From Deltaproteobacteria bacterium (lineage in GTDB: Bacteria > Bdellovibrionota_C > UBA2361 > J135), in contig JACKAH010000015.1 in NCBI GenBank assembly GCA_020635175.1, positions 1 through 35,101 of the forward strand: DNA of 35,101 nt, in the 5' to 3' direction. The translations under genes and the position numbers were made by a program. The stretch's first letter is position 1. Each line of letters begins with the position of its first letter. The notes beneath the pieces are model-generated. The model was given only the letters and a program-made list of their open reading frames with translations. It did no database searches and was not told the DNA's origin. This document shows, one piece after another, positions 16,832 to 25,608 of the stretch.

Positions 16832-18023
16832 TGCAGCTGAGTTTATCGTCTTATATCTCCTAATCAGCAGCGCGTATCTCTTACTAATCTTTAAAGCCAA
16901 AAACTTAGGTCAAGCCAGCTACAATTTCCTGCTTGGAGCAGCCGTTGGCATCAGAGCTCTTCTTCTCTTTACTCCCGTGGAGCTAACCTCTGATATTTGG
17001 CGTTATATCTGGGAAGGAAAGGTTTTACTAGCTGGGCATTCCCCATATGAACTGGCCCCTAATAACCTTGAGCTTTTCTCCTTAAGAGAAAATTGGTGGC
17101 ACATGATTCAGCATAACAACTTAACTGCTATATACCCACCATTTGCATTATACTGCTTCGCCCTTTTTGCAAAATCTATCTTAAGCTGGAAGGCTTTTCT
17201 GTTTATCTGTGAAGCTATCAGCCTAAGGTTTATCATTCTCCTACTGAAAGAGTACAAGCTGCCTAAGGAAAATATCTTCATCTATGCTTTCTCTCCACTT
17301 GCTTTAATTGAGATTATGGTTTCAGGCCACCTGGAGGGTTTGCTCATTACGTTAATCTTAGGATTCTTGTACTATGCAAAGAGAGAAAAATATCTTGGCT
17401 CCATTTTTATAGCACTTGCAATTGCCACAAAATACGTTGCTATCGTGCCCTACCTCTATTTTCTAATACAGACAGGAAACAAAAAATCGATACTTCGGGA
17501 ACTTGTAGGAACCACAACAATCATCTTGATTCTGTTCTCCCCTTTCATTCTAAACCTTGAGTCTCTCTTTAATTCATTTGGAACGTACCTTGAGCATTGG
17601 AAATTTAATGCATCAACCTTTGAGGCACTTGGAACTTTAGTCCGAGTTAACTGGCAAGATAGCTCTAGCTTTATTGGGATAAAATATCTGCTTGCCCTAG
17701 TCTGGTTTGGAATTCTTTATTTCTACTATCAAGCTAAGCTTGAACTTTCTAAGTTTACAGTTTATGCATTTATCACCTTGCTGCTGCTTAGCCCGGTTGT
17801 GCACCCTTGGTATCTGCTTTGGTTTGCGCCTTTTTTATGCTTTGCAAATATCTCTGCTGGTTTCGGCTTCACACTTACTGTTCTTATCAGTTACTATCCA
17901 ATGCTAACTGCTGGACAATATGAGCTGAGCCTGACTCAAGCCCTACTAGAATACCTTCCTATCTACGCACTGCTTTTCTTTGTCGATCTGAAGACAGATT
18001 TTTTTAGCCATCAGAACGCATAG
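16812..18023 (+). CDS. GT-C membrane glycosyltransferase, DUF2029/GT87-like
   Basis: The 403-residue polytopic protein has the signature ELTSDIWRYIWEGKVLLAGH followed by SPYELAP. This is the D-x-x-R-Y-x-W-(D/E)-G ... PY motif of polyprenol-phosphate mannosyl- and glucosyltransferases. Other conserved-looking segments are YPPFALYCFALF and ATKYVAIVPYLYF, with HPWYLLWFAPF near the end. It starts 20 nt inside the preceding GT-C gene, so the two are translationally coupled and probably act in one pathway. The lipid-linked sugar could come from an enzyme like the GT2 protein at 662; that is inference. Confidence 0.75.
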   Translation: MFLSRFNAAEFIVLYLLISSAYLLLIFKAKNLGQASYNFLLGAAVGIRALLLFTPVELTSDIWRYIWEGKVLLAGHSPYELAPNNLELFSLRENWWHMIQHNNLTAIYPPFALYCFALFAKSILSWKAFLFICEAISLRFIILLLKEYKLPKENIFIYAFSPLALIEIMVSGHLEGLLITLILGFLYYAKREKYLGSIFIALAIATKYVAIVPYLYFLIQTGNKKSILRELVGTTTIILILFSPFILNLESLFNSFGTYLEHWKFNASTFEALGTLVRVNWQDSSSFIGIKYLLALVWFGILYFYYQAKLELSKFTVYAFITLLLLSPVVHPWYLLWFAPFLCFANISAGFGFTLTVLISYYPMLTAGQYELSLTQALLEYLPIYALLFFVDLKTDFFSHQNA

Positions 18024-18032
18024 GCTTTGAAA

Positions 18033-18075
18033 AGCAGATCAGAAAATCTGCTCTTACAGGAGACTTAAATCTGCT
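18033..18075 (+). other. Hairpin with two alternative right arms before the fapA-like gene
   Basis: AGCAGAT (18033-18039) can pair with ATCTGCT at 18046-18052 or with a second ATCTGCT at 18069-18075. The nearer pairing gives a 7-bp hairpin with a 6-nt loop. A TATAAC box (18075-18080) overlaps the second copy and lies 10 nt before the ATG, so the second copy may be an operator or part of the promoter instead. If transcription starts near 18087, only DNA-level effects are possible for this gene. Confidence 0.35.
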
Positions 18076-18090
18076 ATAACCTTTCTTAGA

Positions 18091-19521
18091 ATGAAAAAAG
18101 TTTTTGAAGAGCAAAGCGAACATTTTAAACTCACTGCCCACGCCTCAGTTGAGATGCTAAAGCTTTTTATTGACGTTGAAGGCAAAGCAACAAAACAGGA
18201 GCTGCTTGATTGCTTAACAAAGCACGTTCCTGCAGATCTCTTAAATGAAGGTGTAATAGCTGATATTGCAACTCAACTTAAAAGCGATGGCTCAGTAAAA
18301 GAAAGACGTGTCGCTAAGGGTGTTGAGGCTCAGCCTGGGGCAGATGGAAAGTTGCTCTTACTAGTTCAGCCGTTTAAAGGCAAAGGATCTCCGTACGAGA
18401 CAGACTCACAAGATGCGGTCGCAAAGAGAAAAATCTTTGACAACATCGAGAAGGGTCAGATTATCGCCAGAATATATGAACCAAAACCAGGCACTCCAGG
18501 AATTGATGTACTAGGTAACCCAATTAAACCAACTCCAGGCAAAGCTCCAAACTCAAAGATTGCTAAGACAATTCTGAGAGAGAAAACAGACAAGAATTAT
18601 GATGTTTTAATTGCTGGCTGTGATGGATATCTACAACAAGATGGAAACAATCTGACCGTCCAGGACACTCTTAAAATTGAAGGAGACCTCGATCATCTTT
18701 GGGGATCACTTCAGTTTGTCGGGTCAATCAAGGTATCCGGTGATGTCCTTTCAGGGATTACAATACGAGCAAACAAGGACATTGAAATCGCGAAGGGAGT
18801 TCAAGGTGCAAGCCTCTTTGCTGATGAGGGAAGCATTATCGTACGTGGCTTTGTTTTTGGCGATCAGCAATCAGAACTCGTCTCTAGCGGAAATATTCAG
18901 ATCAAAGGTGGTCATCAATTCCTAGGCAGGACAAAGCAATACTTCGTTTTTGAAAAAGAGTTAATTGACTGTGTTATTCATGTTGGTGGAACAGTTCACA
19001 GTCGCAGCGGTATCATAATTGGAGGTGAAATTTACACGGTTTGTGGGCTAGAGGCTGCGGAGATAGGCACAAAGGACGGTCAAGAAACTAAAATCCATCT
19101 CTGCACAAGCATCGAGGCATCTTGGGAATACCAAAAGCTGCTTAAAGAGATACGCAATCATGATCAGGCAATAGAGCTCTTAAACTTAAAAATTGGACCA
19201 GCTTTAAAGGTTGAAAAGCTTAAGGACAAGCTAGCTCCAATGCTTGAAAAACTTGAAAAGATCAAGAAAAGCAAAACTTCACTCGAAGAGAGACTGACCG
19301 AGCTAGAAGAAAATGCGAAATCAAATAGTGAGATTCGAGTTAATTTCTTAAAATCGTTTTATCCATGGGTGACGCTGCACGCTAAAGATAAACAGTTTTC
19401 AGTAGATCAGAAGATAAGCGGACCTAAATCAATCGTGTATCGACCAGAAGATGAAACGTTTTCAATTGAAGATTATCAAACCTTAACCTGTGAAATATTA
19501 GAGAACAAAGAGGAAAAATAA
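18091..19521 (+). CDS. FapA family (DUF342) protein
   Basis: The 476-residue protein carries the DUF342/FapA signature EPKPGTPGIDVLGNPIKPTP near 130-150. A right-handed repeat-like centre follows, with short Gly/Val-rich turns (IKVSGDVLSGITI, EGSIIVRGFVFG, IHVGGTVHSRSG). The C-terminal part is coiled coil (LKDKLAPMLEKLEKIKKSK) and then a small beta tail. FapA proteins are bactofilin-like polymer or scaffold candidates, and in some bacteria they are linked to membrane or signalling functions; the role here is unknown. The CBS gene starts 2 nt after its stop. A TATAAC box 10 nt before the ATG suggests a near-leaderless transcript. Confidence 0.85.
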   Translation: MKKVFEEQSEHFKLTAHASVEMLKLFIDVEGKATKQELLDCLTKHVPADLLNEGVIADIATQLKSDGSVKERRVAKGVEAQPGADGKLLLLVQPFKGKGSPYETDSQDAVAKRKIFDNIEKGQIIARIYEPKPGTPGIDVLGNPIKPTPGKAPNSKIAKTILREKTDKNYDVLIAGCDGYLQQDGNNLTVQDTLKIEGDLDHLWGSLQFVGSIKVSGDVLSGITIRANKDIEIAKGVQGASLFADEGSIIVRGFVFGDQQSELVSSGNIQIKGGHQFLGRTKQYFVFEKELIDCVIHVGGTVHSRSGIIIGGEIYTVCGLEAAEIGTKDGQETKIHLCTSIEASWEYQKLLKEIRNHDQAIELLNLKIGPALKVEKLKDKLAPMLEKLEKIKKSKTSLEERLTELEENAKSNSEIRVNFLKSFYPWVTLHAKDKQFSVDQKISGPKSIVYRPEDETFSIEDYQTLTCEILENKEEK

Positions 19522-19523
19522 CA

Positions 19524-20018
19524 ATGGGAAAGCCTAGCATTACAGATAGCATCGCTCAACTACTTGAAGATGATCGCACCTGCTTTGATATCAGATTTTT
19601 TAGCAATACCTTAGGAACAATCTTAACTGAGGATCCAATCTGCATTGATGAAGATAGCACTCTGATGGATGTAACTAACCTGCTTAAAAAGGGAAGAACT
19701 GGGTGCGTAATTGTTGTAAACAAGAATGAACAGATCTCAGGAATCTTTTCAGAAAGAGACATGGTCCTAAAGGTGATTGGTGAAGTGAGTGATTTCAGCA
19801 AGGCCCATGTGAAAGACTACATGACGAAAAATCCAATCTGCGCTACCCCGCTTACTACAATCGCACATGGCTTAAGCATTATGTCAGAAGGAGGCTTTAG
19901 ACATATCCCTGTAGTAGATGACAGTAAAATGCCGGTTGGAATTGTTTCCGTCAAAGATTTTGTAGATTTAATTGTAGAGAAGATCGTAAACGCTTCTATC
20001 GATAGTTTAGATCTATAA
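19524..20018 (+). CDS. CBS-domain pair protein
   Basis: The 164-residue protein is essentially one Bateman module. The first CBS domain runs from EDPICIDEDSTLMDV to SGIFSERDMVLKVIG, and the second from MTKNPICATPLTTIAHGLSI to VGIVSVKDFVDLIVEK. Such pairs bind adenine nucleotides and usually regulate a partner. No catalytic or transport domain is attached. It follows the FapA gene by 2 nt with a good AGAGG ribosome site, so it may sense nucleotides for that system; that is inference. Its stop abuts the stop of the convergent receiver gene. Confidence 0.85.
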   Translation: MGKPSITDSIAQLLEDDRTCFDIRFFSNTLGTILTEDPICIDEDSTLMDVTNLLKKGRTGCVIVVNKNEQISGIFSERDMVLKVIGEVSDFSKAHVKDYMTKNPICATPLTTIAHGLSIMSEGGFRHIPVVDDSKMPVGIVSVKDFVDLIVEKIVNASIDSLDL

Positions 20019-20432
20019 TTAATGCCTCTTTTGGCTATGAAGCAAAGACTCCAGTAGCTCTAATTCATCAAATGGTTTCTGTATGTAACCATCAACGCCT
20101 GCATGCACAGCATCATCTTTAGTAACCATCAGTGAGCCAGATATGATTACTGATGTATTCTTATTCTTTGATTTAAATCTTGTAACATCGGTAAGCTCAG
20201 CTGAATCAACACAAGCTATGTCTTCATCGATCATAACAGTGTCATAGTGAAATCTTGAGATAGCCTCTAAGGCATCGCGGCCCTGCTCGACTCTATCGAC
20301 CATAGCACCCCAGTCTTCGAGCAACTGAGAGACGGCTTCTCTGTTTCCTAAATCTTCGTTTACTATCAGGATACTTAATCCAAGAAGTGGAAGCTCTTCC
20401 ATCAATCCAAAGTACTTTTCCTCGTCGCTCAT
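20019..20432 (-). CDS. Stand-alone response-regulator receiver domain
   Basis: The 137-residue protein has a CheY-like receiver layout. LSILIVNEDLGNRE gives the acidic pocket (NED in place of the usual DD), YDTVMIDEDI holds the phospho-acceptor Asp after the hydrophobic strand, VIISGS supplies the Ser/Thr switch, and GYIQKPFDELEL the conserved Lys-Pro. There is no output domain and no histidine kinase in the window. A 17-residue N-terminal extension precedes the domain. It is convergent with the CBS gene with no spacer and divergent from ispG. A partner kinase must be encoded elsewhere if it is phosphorylated. Confidence 0.78.
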   Translation of the reverse strand: MSDEEKYFGLMEELPLLGLSILIVNEDLGNREAVSQLLEDWGAMVDRVEQGRDALEAISRFHYDTVMIDEDIACVDSAELTDVTRFKSKNKNTSVIISGSLMVTKDDAVHAGVDGYIQKPFDELELLESLLHSQKRH

Positions 20433-20581
20433 AACCTCGATATTCCGAAACCTAATTAAATTGTATTCTCACACAACCACAAACCGATTCTAGAACTAAC
20501 TACTTAATTGAATATCGACCTGATTCTTGAGGAGCTATAGAGGAAGAATTTGCCTAAAATTAGCCCTTTGCGAGTTTTCTA

Positions 20582-20591
20582 TATAAATTCA
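20582..20591 (+). promoter_or_regulatory. TATAAATTCA box, candidate -10 region for ispG
   Basis: TATAAATTCA lies in the 211-nt gap between the divergent receiver gene and ispG. The same 10-mer occurs upstream of the TSP3-repeat gene (25521-25530) and, on the minus strand, the aminotransferase gene (6903-6912). No clear -35 element stands out. The rest of the gap shows nothing recognisable. Confidence 0.35.
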
Positions 20592-20694
20592 ACACATTAG
20601 AGACGTAGAATGTTTGATTTGGCGAACGTGAAAATGTATTGTTGTGCCAACGAACTCTCAGATAATTCAACTACCACGAAGTAAGAGCAGTTTA

Positions 20695-21858
20695 ATGAAA
20701 GAGAACTTGAGACTAAAACCAAGACCAACGCGTAAAATCAATGTTGGGTCGATACAGATAGGGGGAGATGCTCCTATCTCTGTACAGAGCATGTGCGCCA
20801 CCAGAACTACCGATCTAGATGCAACACTTGCGCAGATTAAATTGCTTGAGAAAGCCGGGGCAGATCTAATTCGCATTGCAATCGATAGCAAAAAAGATGT
20901 GCAGGCTTTAAAAGAGCTAAGACCACAAACTGAAGCAAATCTAGTTGTTGACCTTCAGGAAAACTACAGACTAGCGAAAGATATTGCGCCTTACGTACAA
21001 AAGATTCGCTACAACCCAGGTCATCTTCACCACCACCAACGAGAGGTCTCAGTTTCTGATAAGGTAAAATTTCTAGTTGATGTAGCTGGAGAAAACGACT
21101 GCGCGATGCGCATCGGTGTAAATTTCGGATCAATCGATCCCGCATTAAAAGGCGAAGCTGAAGATCCAATGCAAGCAGCATTAAATTCAGCTTACCAGCA
21201 TTGTGACCTAGTAGAAGGGCTTGGTTTTGAACGATTTGTTGTGTCTCTTAAAAGCTCTGACCCATTAAGAGTGGTAGAAATATACAAGGAATTCGCTAAA
21301 AATAGGCCGAATATACCTCTTCACTTAGGGGTAACTGAAGCTGGCATGCTGCCTGATGGCGCTATTAAAACACGCATAGCTTTTGAACAGCTTCTCTCTT
21401 CAGGAATTGGTGACACAGTTCGAGCCTCACTAACTCTACCAGACAACGAAAAATTCAAAGAGATTGAAGTTGCAACTCAGATAATTGAAGATGTTAAAGC
21501 TGGCAAATTCAGATCTGTTCCTAAGGAGTTCTTAGAAAAAGGACTAAACGTAATCTCCTGCCCTTCCTGCTCTCGTGTTGAAAATGGGGCATTTGTTGAA
21601 CTTGCCAAACAGGTAAAGGAGGCAACTGAGTTTGCCAGAGAATACGAAGTAACTATCGCTGTAATGGGGTGCCGAGTAAACGGCCCAGGAGAAACAGACG
21701 ATGCAGATCTTGGCCTATGGTGCGGACCTACTCACGTAAATCTTAAACGTGGAACCGAGAAAGTTGGCGCCTTTAAGTATGATGAGGTAATGACTCATTT
21801 AATGCAGCAGCTAGACGAGATCATTGCCACAAAAACTAAAAAAATTGCAGTAGGTTAG
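20695..21858 (+). CDS. ispG: 4-hydroxy-3-methylbut-2-enyl diphosphate synthase
   Basis: About 387 residues, the normal short bacterial form. IspG is the iron-sulfur enzyme that converts MEcPP to HMBPP in the MEP isoprenoid pathway. The N-terminal barrel has the hallmark GGDAPISVQSM, with GADLIRIAIDS and KIRYNPGH after it. The 4Fe-4S ligands are seen in ISCPSCSRVENG and VMGCRVNGPGE near the C-terminus. The ATG at 20695 is chosen because family members start shortly before the TRKINVGSI-like strand; a GTG at 20644 would add 17 residues. It is followed by gyrA 93 nt later, so the two could share a transcript. Confidence 0.95.
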   Translation: MKENLRLKPRPTRKINVGSIQIGGDAPISVQSMCATRTTDLDATLAQIKLLEKAGADLIRIAIDSKKDVQALKELRPQTEANLVVDLQENYRLAKDIAPYVQKIRYNPGHLHHHQREVSVSDKVKFLVDVAGENDCAMRIGVNFGSIDPALKGEAEDPMQAALNSAYQHCDLVEGLGFERFVVSLKSSDPLRVVEIYKEFAKNRPNIPLHLGVTEAGMLPDGAIKTRIAFEQLLSSGIGDTVRASLTLPDNEKFKEIEVATQIIEDVKAGKFRSVPKEFLEKGLNVISCPSCSRVENGAFVELAKQVKEATEFAREYEVTIAVMGCRVNGPGETDDADLGLWCGPTHVNLKRGTEKVGAFKYDEVMTHLMQQLDEIIATKTKKIAVG

Positions 21859-21951
21859 CTACCTTTTTTTATCGTAGAATCCCTTTATTTTATCCCTGAT
21901 TCGCGGTAGATTCTGGGCTGTTCAAAGACAGACCCTAAATCGAAGTAAATT

Positions 21952-24432
21952 ATGGATAATACTGAAACTATTGCTCAGATAAATATCGAAGACGAGATGC
22001 GTCAGTCCTATATGGACTACGCAATGAGTGTAATCGTAGGACGTGCACTACCTGAAGTTAGAGACGGCTTAAAGCCGGTACAGCGCCGCATCATCTACGC
22101 AATGCACGGTGAAGGTCTTCAATCCAATAAGAAGTTCTCAAAGTGTGCCGGTGTAGTTGGTGAAGTATTGAAGCGCTTACACCCACACGGCGATATGCCG
22201 GTTTATGAAGCCTTGGTTGGACTAGCTCAACCTTGGTCAAAACGTTATCCACTTGTTGATGGACAGGGAAACTTTGGATCTATTGATGGCGACCCTGCGG
22301 CAGCCTACAGGTACACAGAATGTCGCATGACCGCAATCGCTGAGAGATTGTTAATCGACATCGACAAAGAAACAATCGATTTCGCTCCAAACTTTGATGA
22401 ATCAAGTGAAGAGCCGCTTGTACTCCCAGCTCAATATCCGAATCTACTTGTAAATGGCGCTGATGGTATTGCCGTTGGTATGGCTACTCACATACCACCA
22501 CACAATCTGACGGAAGTGATAAACGCCACTTTGGAGCTAATTAGAAACCCTAAGCTCTCAATGCAGGAGATTATGCAGATAGTGCCGGGCCCAGATTTTC
22601 CAACTGGCGGTATTTTATACGGTAAAAAAGGCATTATCAGTGCTTACAGCTCCGGAAAAGGTATTGTTAGAATCAGAGCTAAAACTGCGATCGAAACTCT
22701 AAAGAAGAAATCACGTGAAGTTGAAGCTATCATCATCACTGAGATTCCTTATCAGGTAAACAAAACTCGCTTAATCGAAAAGATAGCAGAGCTTGCCAAC
22801 GACAAAAAAATCGATGGTCTCTCTAACATCCGTGATGAATCTGACAGAAAGGGCATGCGTGTTGTCCTTGAGTTAAAGAAAGATGCAGTTACTGATGTTG
22901 TACTGAACCAACTTTTTAAACTAACACCGATGCAAACAAGTTTTGGTATTATCAACCTGGCAATCGTTGATAACCAACCAGTTGTTTGCACGATCAAAGA
23001 TCTACTAGTTCATTTCGTAAACCACAGACGTGATGTAATCGTTAGAAGAACCCAATACCAATTACGCAAAGCTGAAGAGCGCATGCACCTTTTAGAAGGT
23101 TTTAAAATTGCGCTTTTAAATATCGATGACGTAATTGCTCTAATTAAAGCCGCTCAGACTCCTAAGGAAGCTCGTGACGGCTTAATGGCTAAATACGAGC
23201 TATCTCAGGTTCAAGCTCAGGCGATTCTAGACCTCAGACTCCAAAAACTCACAGGAATGGAGCGTTTAGCAATCGAGAAAGAGCATGAAGAACTTGCTAA
23301 TGAAATCGAAAGACTAAGAAACATCCTTGCTGACGGCAAGAAAGTTGACGGAATTATATCTGAAGAGCTTTCTGAAATTAAGGAAACTTTCGGTGATAAG
23401 CGCAGAACACAGATCGTAGATGAAGATGTTGAAATAGACGTTGAAGAACTCATCGTTGATGATGAGGTTGTTGTTTCAATAAGCCATCAGGGCTACATCA
23501 AACGTACACCAACAACTAAGTTCAGAGCTCAGAAACGTGGTGGAAAGGGCGTAACCGGCGCTTCTTCAAAAGATGATGATTTCACAGAACATCTCTTTGT
23601 CTCAAGCAACAGATCAGACCTGCTCTGCTTTACTAATACGGGCAGAATGTATTGGTTAAAGGTATACCAATTGCCTGAGGCATCCAGGACTGCGCGAGGT
23701 AGAGCTCTAGTGAACTTACTTAGACTAAGAGAAGACGAGACTATTACAGCAGTACTATCTGTCTCTGAGTTTTCCGAAGATAAGAACGTATTTTTTGCAA
23801 CTCGCAAAGGCTTTACGAAGCGAATTCAACTAAATGATTTCGCAAAGCCTAGAAAAGGCGGTGTAATCGTAACCACGCTAGATGACGACGATGCCTTAAT
23901 CGGAGTCGGAATAACTGATGGCGAGAGTGACATCATACTTTCATCGGCTAGTGGCCAAGCAATCAGATTTGCCGAAGACGATATCCGTATCATGGGCAGA
24001 ACGGCTCGTGGCGTGCGGGGCATGAACCTAGCAGACGATGATCAGCTTGTGGGAATGTCAGTCGTAAGAGCTGAGAGCAAGAATGGGCACGAAGAATCAA
24101 CTACCCTTCTTACCATCTGCGAAAACGGATACGGAAAAAGAACTTGCTTGACTGAATATCGCTGCCAAACAAGAGGCGGAAAAGGCGTAATTGATATCAG
24201 AACCGAAGGAAGAAACGGGCCAGTTGTTCGTGCACATGTTGTTCAAGAATCAAGTGGTGCCATGATCATAACCGATGGTGGAAAAGTTATTCGAATTAAC
24301 GTTAACGACATCTCAGTTATTGGTAGAAATACCCAAGGTGTAAGAATCATAAACCTTGATAGCGAAGAGAAGGTCTCGGCACTTGCTCATATAGCTGATA
24401 GCGATGAAAACGGAGAAGGAGAAGACGAATAA
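21952..24432 (+). CDS. gyrA: DNA gyrase subunit A
   Basis: 826 residues, close to family length. The breakage-reunion domain has LPEVRDGLKPVQRRI, HPHGD and the catalytic Tyr near 121 in AAAYRYTECRM. The C-terminal DNA-wrapping domain has six-bladed repeats and the GyrA box QKRGGKG (near residue 526), which marks gyrase rather than topoisomerase IV. The tail is acidic (DSDENGEGEDE). In the quinolone pocket, the positions equal to E. coli Ser83, Ala84 and Asp87 are Met82, Pro83 and Glu86. There is no Shine-Dalgarno before the ATG. gpsA follows after 3 nt. Confidence 0.95.
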   Translation: MDNTETIAQINIEDEMRQSYMDYAMSVIVGRALPEVRDGLKPVQRRIIYAMHGEGLQSNKKFSKCAGVVGEVLKRLHPHGDMPVYEALVGLAQPWSKRYPLVDGQGNFGSIDGDPAAAYRYTECRMTAIAERLLIDIDKETIDFAPNFDESSEEPLVLPAQYPNLLVNGADGIAVGMATHIPPHNLTEVINATLELIRNPKLSMQEIMQIVPGPDFPTGGILYGKKGIISAYSSGKGIVRIRAKTAIETLKKKSREVEAIIITEIPYQVNKTRLIEKIAELANDKKIDGLSNIRDESDRKGMRVVLELKKDAVTDVVLNQLFKLTPMQTSFGIINLAIVDNQPVVCTIKDLLVHFVNHRRDVIVRRTQYQLRKAEERMHLLEGFKIALLNIDDVIALIKAAQTPKEARDGLMAKYELSQVQAQAILDLRLQKLTGMERLAIEKEHEELANEIERLRNILADGKKVDGIISEELSEIKETFGDKRRTQIVDEDVEIDVEELIVDDEVVVSISHQGYIKRTPTTKFRAQKRGGKGVTGASSKDDDFTEHLFVSSNRSDLLCFTNTGRMYWLKVYQLPEASRTARGRALVNLLRLREDETITAVLSVSEFSEDKNVFFATRKGFTKRIQLNDFAKPRKGGVIVTTLDDDDALIGVGITDGESDIILSSASGQAIRFAEDDIRIMGRTARGVRGMNLADDDQLVGMSVVRAESKNGHEESTTLLTICENGYGKRTCLTEYRCQTRGGKGVIDIRTEGRNGPVVRAHVVQESSGAMIITDGGKVIRINVNDISVIGRNTQGVRIINLDSEEKVSALAHIADSDENGEGEDE

Positions 24433-24435
24433 CAG

Positions 24436-25425
24436 ATGCTTAAGATATCTGTTCTTGGACTTGGCAACTGGGGCACTGCTCTAGCTAACCACCTAGCTTC
24501 AGGTGGCAACGACGTTCTCGGTTGGTGCATCGAAGAGGATATCGCTGCGTCAATTAACTCAGATCAGAGAAACCCTAGATATCAATCAGACATAAAGCTA
24601 GAAAAATCCCTGAAAGCAACAAACGATCTTGCAGAGGCTCTCGAGAGAAAAGTTATCTTAATGGTTTTCCCGTCCGCAGCTCTTAAGGAGATGGTCCCAA
24701 AATTAAGCCTCAAAGCTGACACCATCCTAATAAGCGCTATTAAGGGACTTGAGAAGGAAACTCTATTAACACCTCTTCAGTATGCGCAACAGAATCTAAA
24801 AACGCCCGCTAAGCTATGTGTAATTTCTGGGCCAAGCTTTGCTAAAGACGTGGTTAGGCATCTACCTTGCACAGTTGTTGCTGCTTCGGACGAGCTTGCA
24901 ACAGCCGAAGAGGTCGCAAAATTATTTTCATTTAATAATCTTAGAGTTTATAGCTCTACTGATACTATCGGTGTTGAGCTTGGTGGTGTCTTAAAGAATG
25001 TAATTGCACTTGCAGCAGGAGTCTGTGATGCACTAAACCTTGGTGACTCAGCCAGAGCTGCACTTATAACAAGAGGATTAGCAGAGATGACTAGACTAGC
25101 AACTGCTATGGGGGCGGATGCTAGAACACTCGCTGGTCTATCTGGGCTTGGAGATCTGGTAATGACTGCTTCTTGCGACACTAGTAGAAATCGAACTGTT
25201 GGCTTGCGACTAGGTAACGGCGAATCCCTGGATCACATCATTGAAACTTTGGGTTCGGTTGCTGAAGGAGTCACAACGACACCCTTAGCACTTAGACTTG
25301 CTGAAAAATACCAAGAAGATCTACCAATTGCTCAAAACGTACAAAAACTTCTGAATGGGGAACAAACTCCAAAGCAGATGGTTGAAGCATTAATCTCGAG
25401 GCCACTGCGTAAAGAATTTAAATGA
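24436..25425 (+). CDS. gpsA: Glycerol-3-phosphate dehydrogenase [NAD(P)+]
   Basis: The 329-residue enzyme reduces dihydroxyacetone phosphate to sn-glycerol 3-phosphate for phospholipid synthesis. The NAD(P) loop is VLGLGNWGTALANHLA at the N-terminus. LISAIKGLE and VISGPSFAKDV follow, and the catalytic Lys lies in LGGVLKNVIALAAGVCD. NRTVGLRLG and EGVTTTPLAL close the substrate domain. It starts 3 nt after gyrA and is presumably cotranscribed with it. The length and all key motifs are normal. Confidence 0.95.
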   Translation: MLKISVLGLGNWGTALANHLASGGNDVLGWCIEEDIAASINSDQRNPRYQSDIKLEKSLKATNDLAEALERKVILMVFPSAALKEMVPKLSLKADTILISAIKGLEKETLLTPLQYAQQNLKTPAKLCVISGPSFAKDVVRHLPCTVVAASDELATAEEVAKLFSFNNLRVYSSTDTIGVELGGVLKNVIALAAGVCDALNLGDSARAALITRGLAEMTRLATAMGADARTLAGLSGLGDLVMTASCDTSRNRTVGLRLGNGESLDHIIETLGSVAEGVTTTPLALRLAEKYQEDLPIAQNVQKLLNGEQTPKQMVEALISRPLRKEFK

Positions 25426-25520
25426 TGGGTTTTCTAAGTATTTGAATCTTTTGTGATTTCAAGCCCTGCTAATCAAAATTCTAATTCACTAACACTTATC
25501 TTTTGCCTAGATCCGTCCGA

Positions 25521-25530
25521 TATAAATTCA
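25521..25530 (+). promoter_or_regulatory. TATAAATTCA box upstream of the TSP3-repeat gene
   Basis: This is the second plus-strand copy of the 10-mer also found before ispG. A TTGCCT lies 12 nt upstream, too close for a standard -35. It is about 80 nt before the favoured ATG at 25609. Confidence 0.3.
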
Positions 25531-25608
25531 AGGGGTTAGCTACAGTTACATACAAAACTTGCAGTGTGTTTACTCATAAAATTGGGTGTGTTTTTTGGTG
25601 TTATACAA

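Noticed and set aside
21850..21872. Terminator at the end of ispG (GGTTAGCTACC then T7)
   Set aside because: Only three to four base pairs can form and the stop codon lies in the loop; gyrA follows closely. It is too weak to list.
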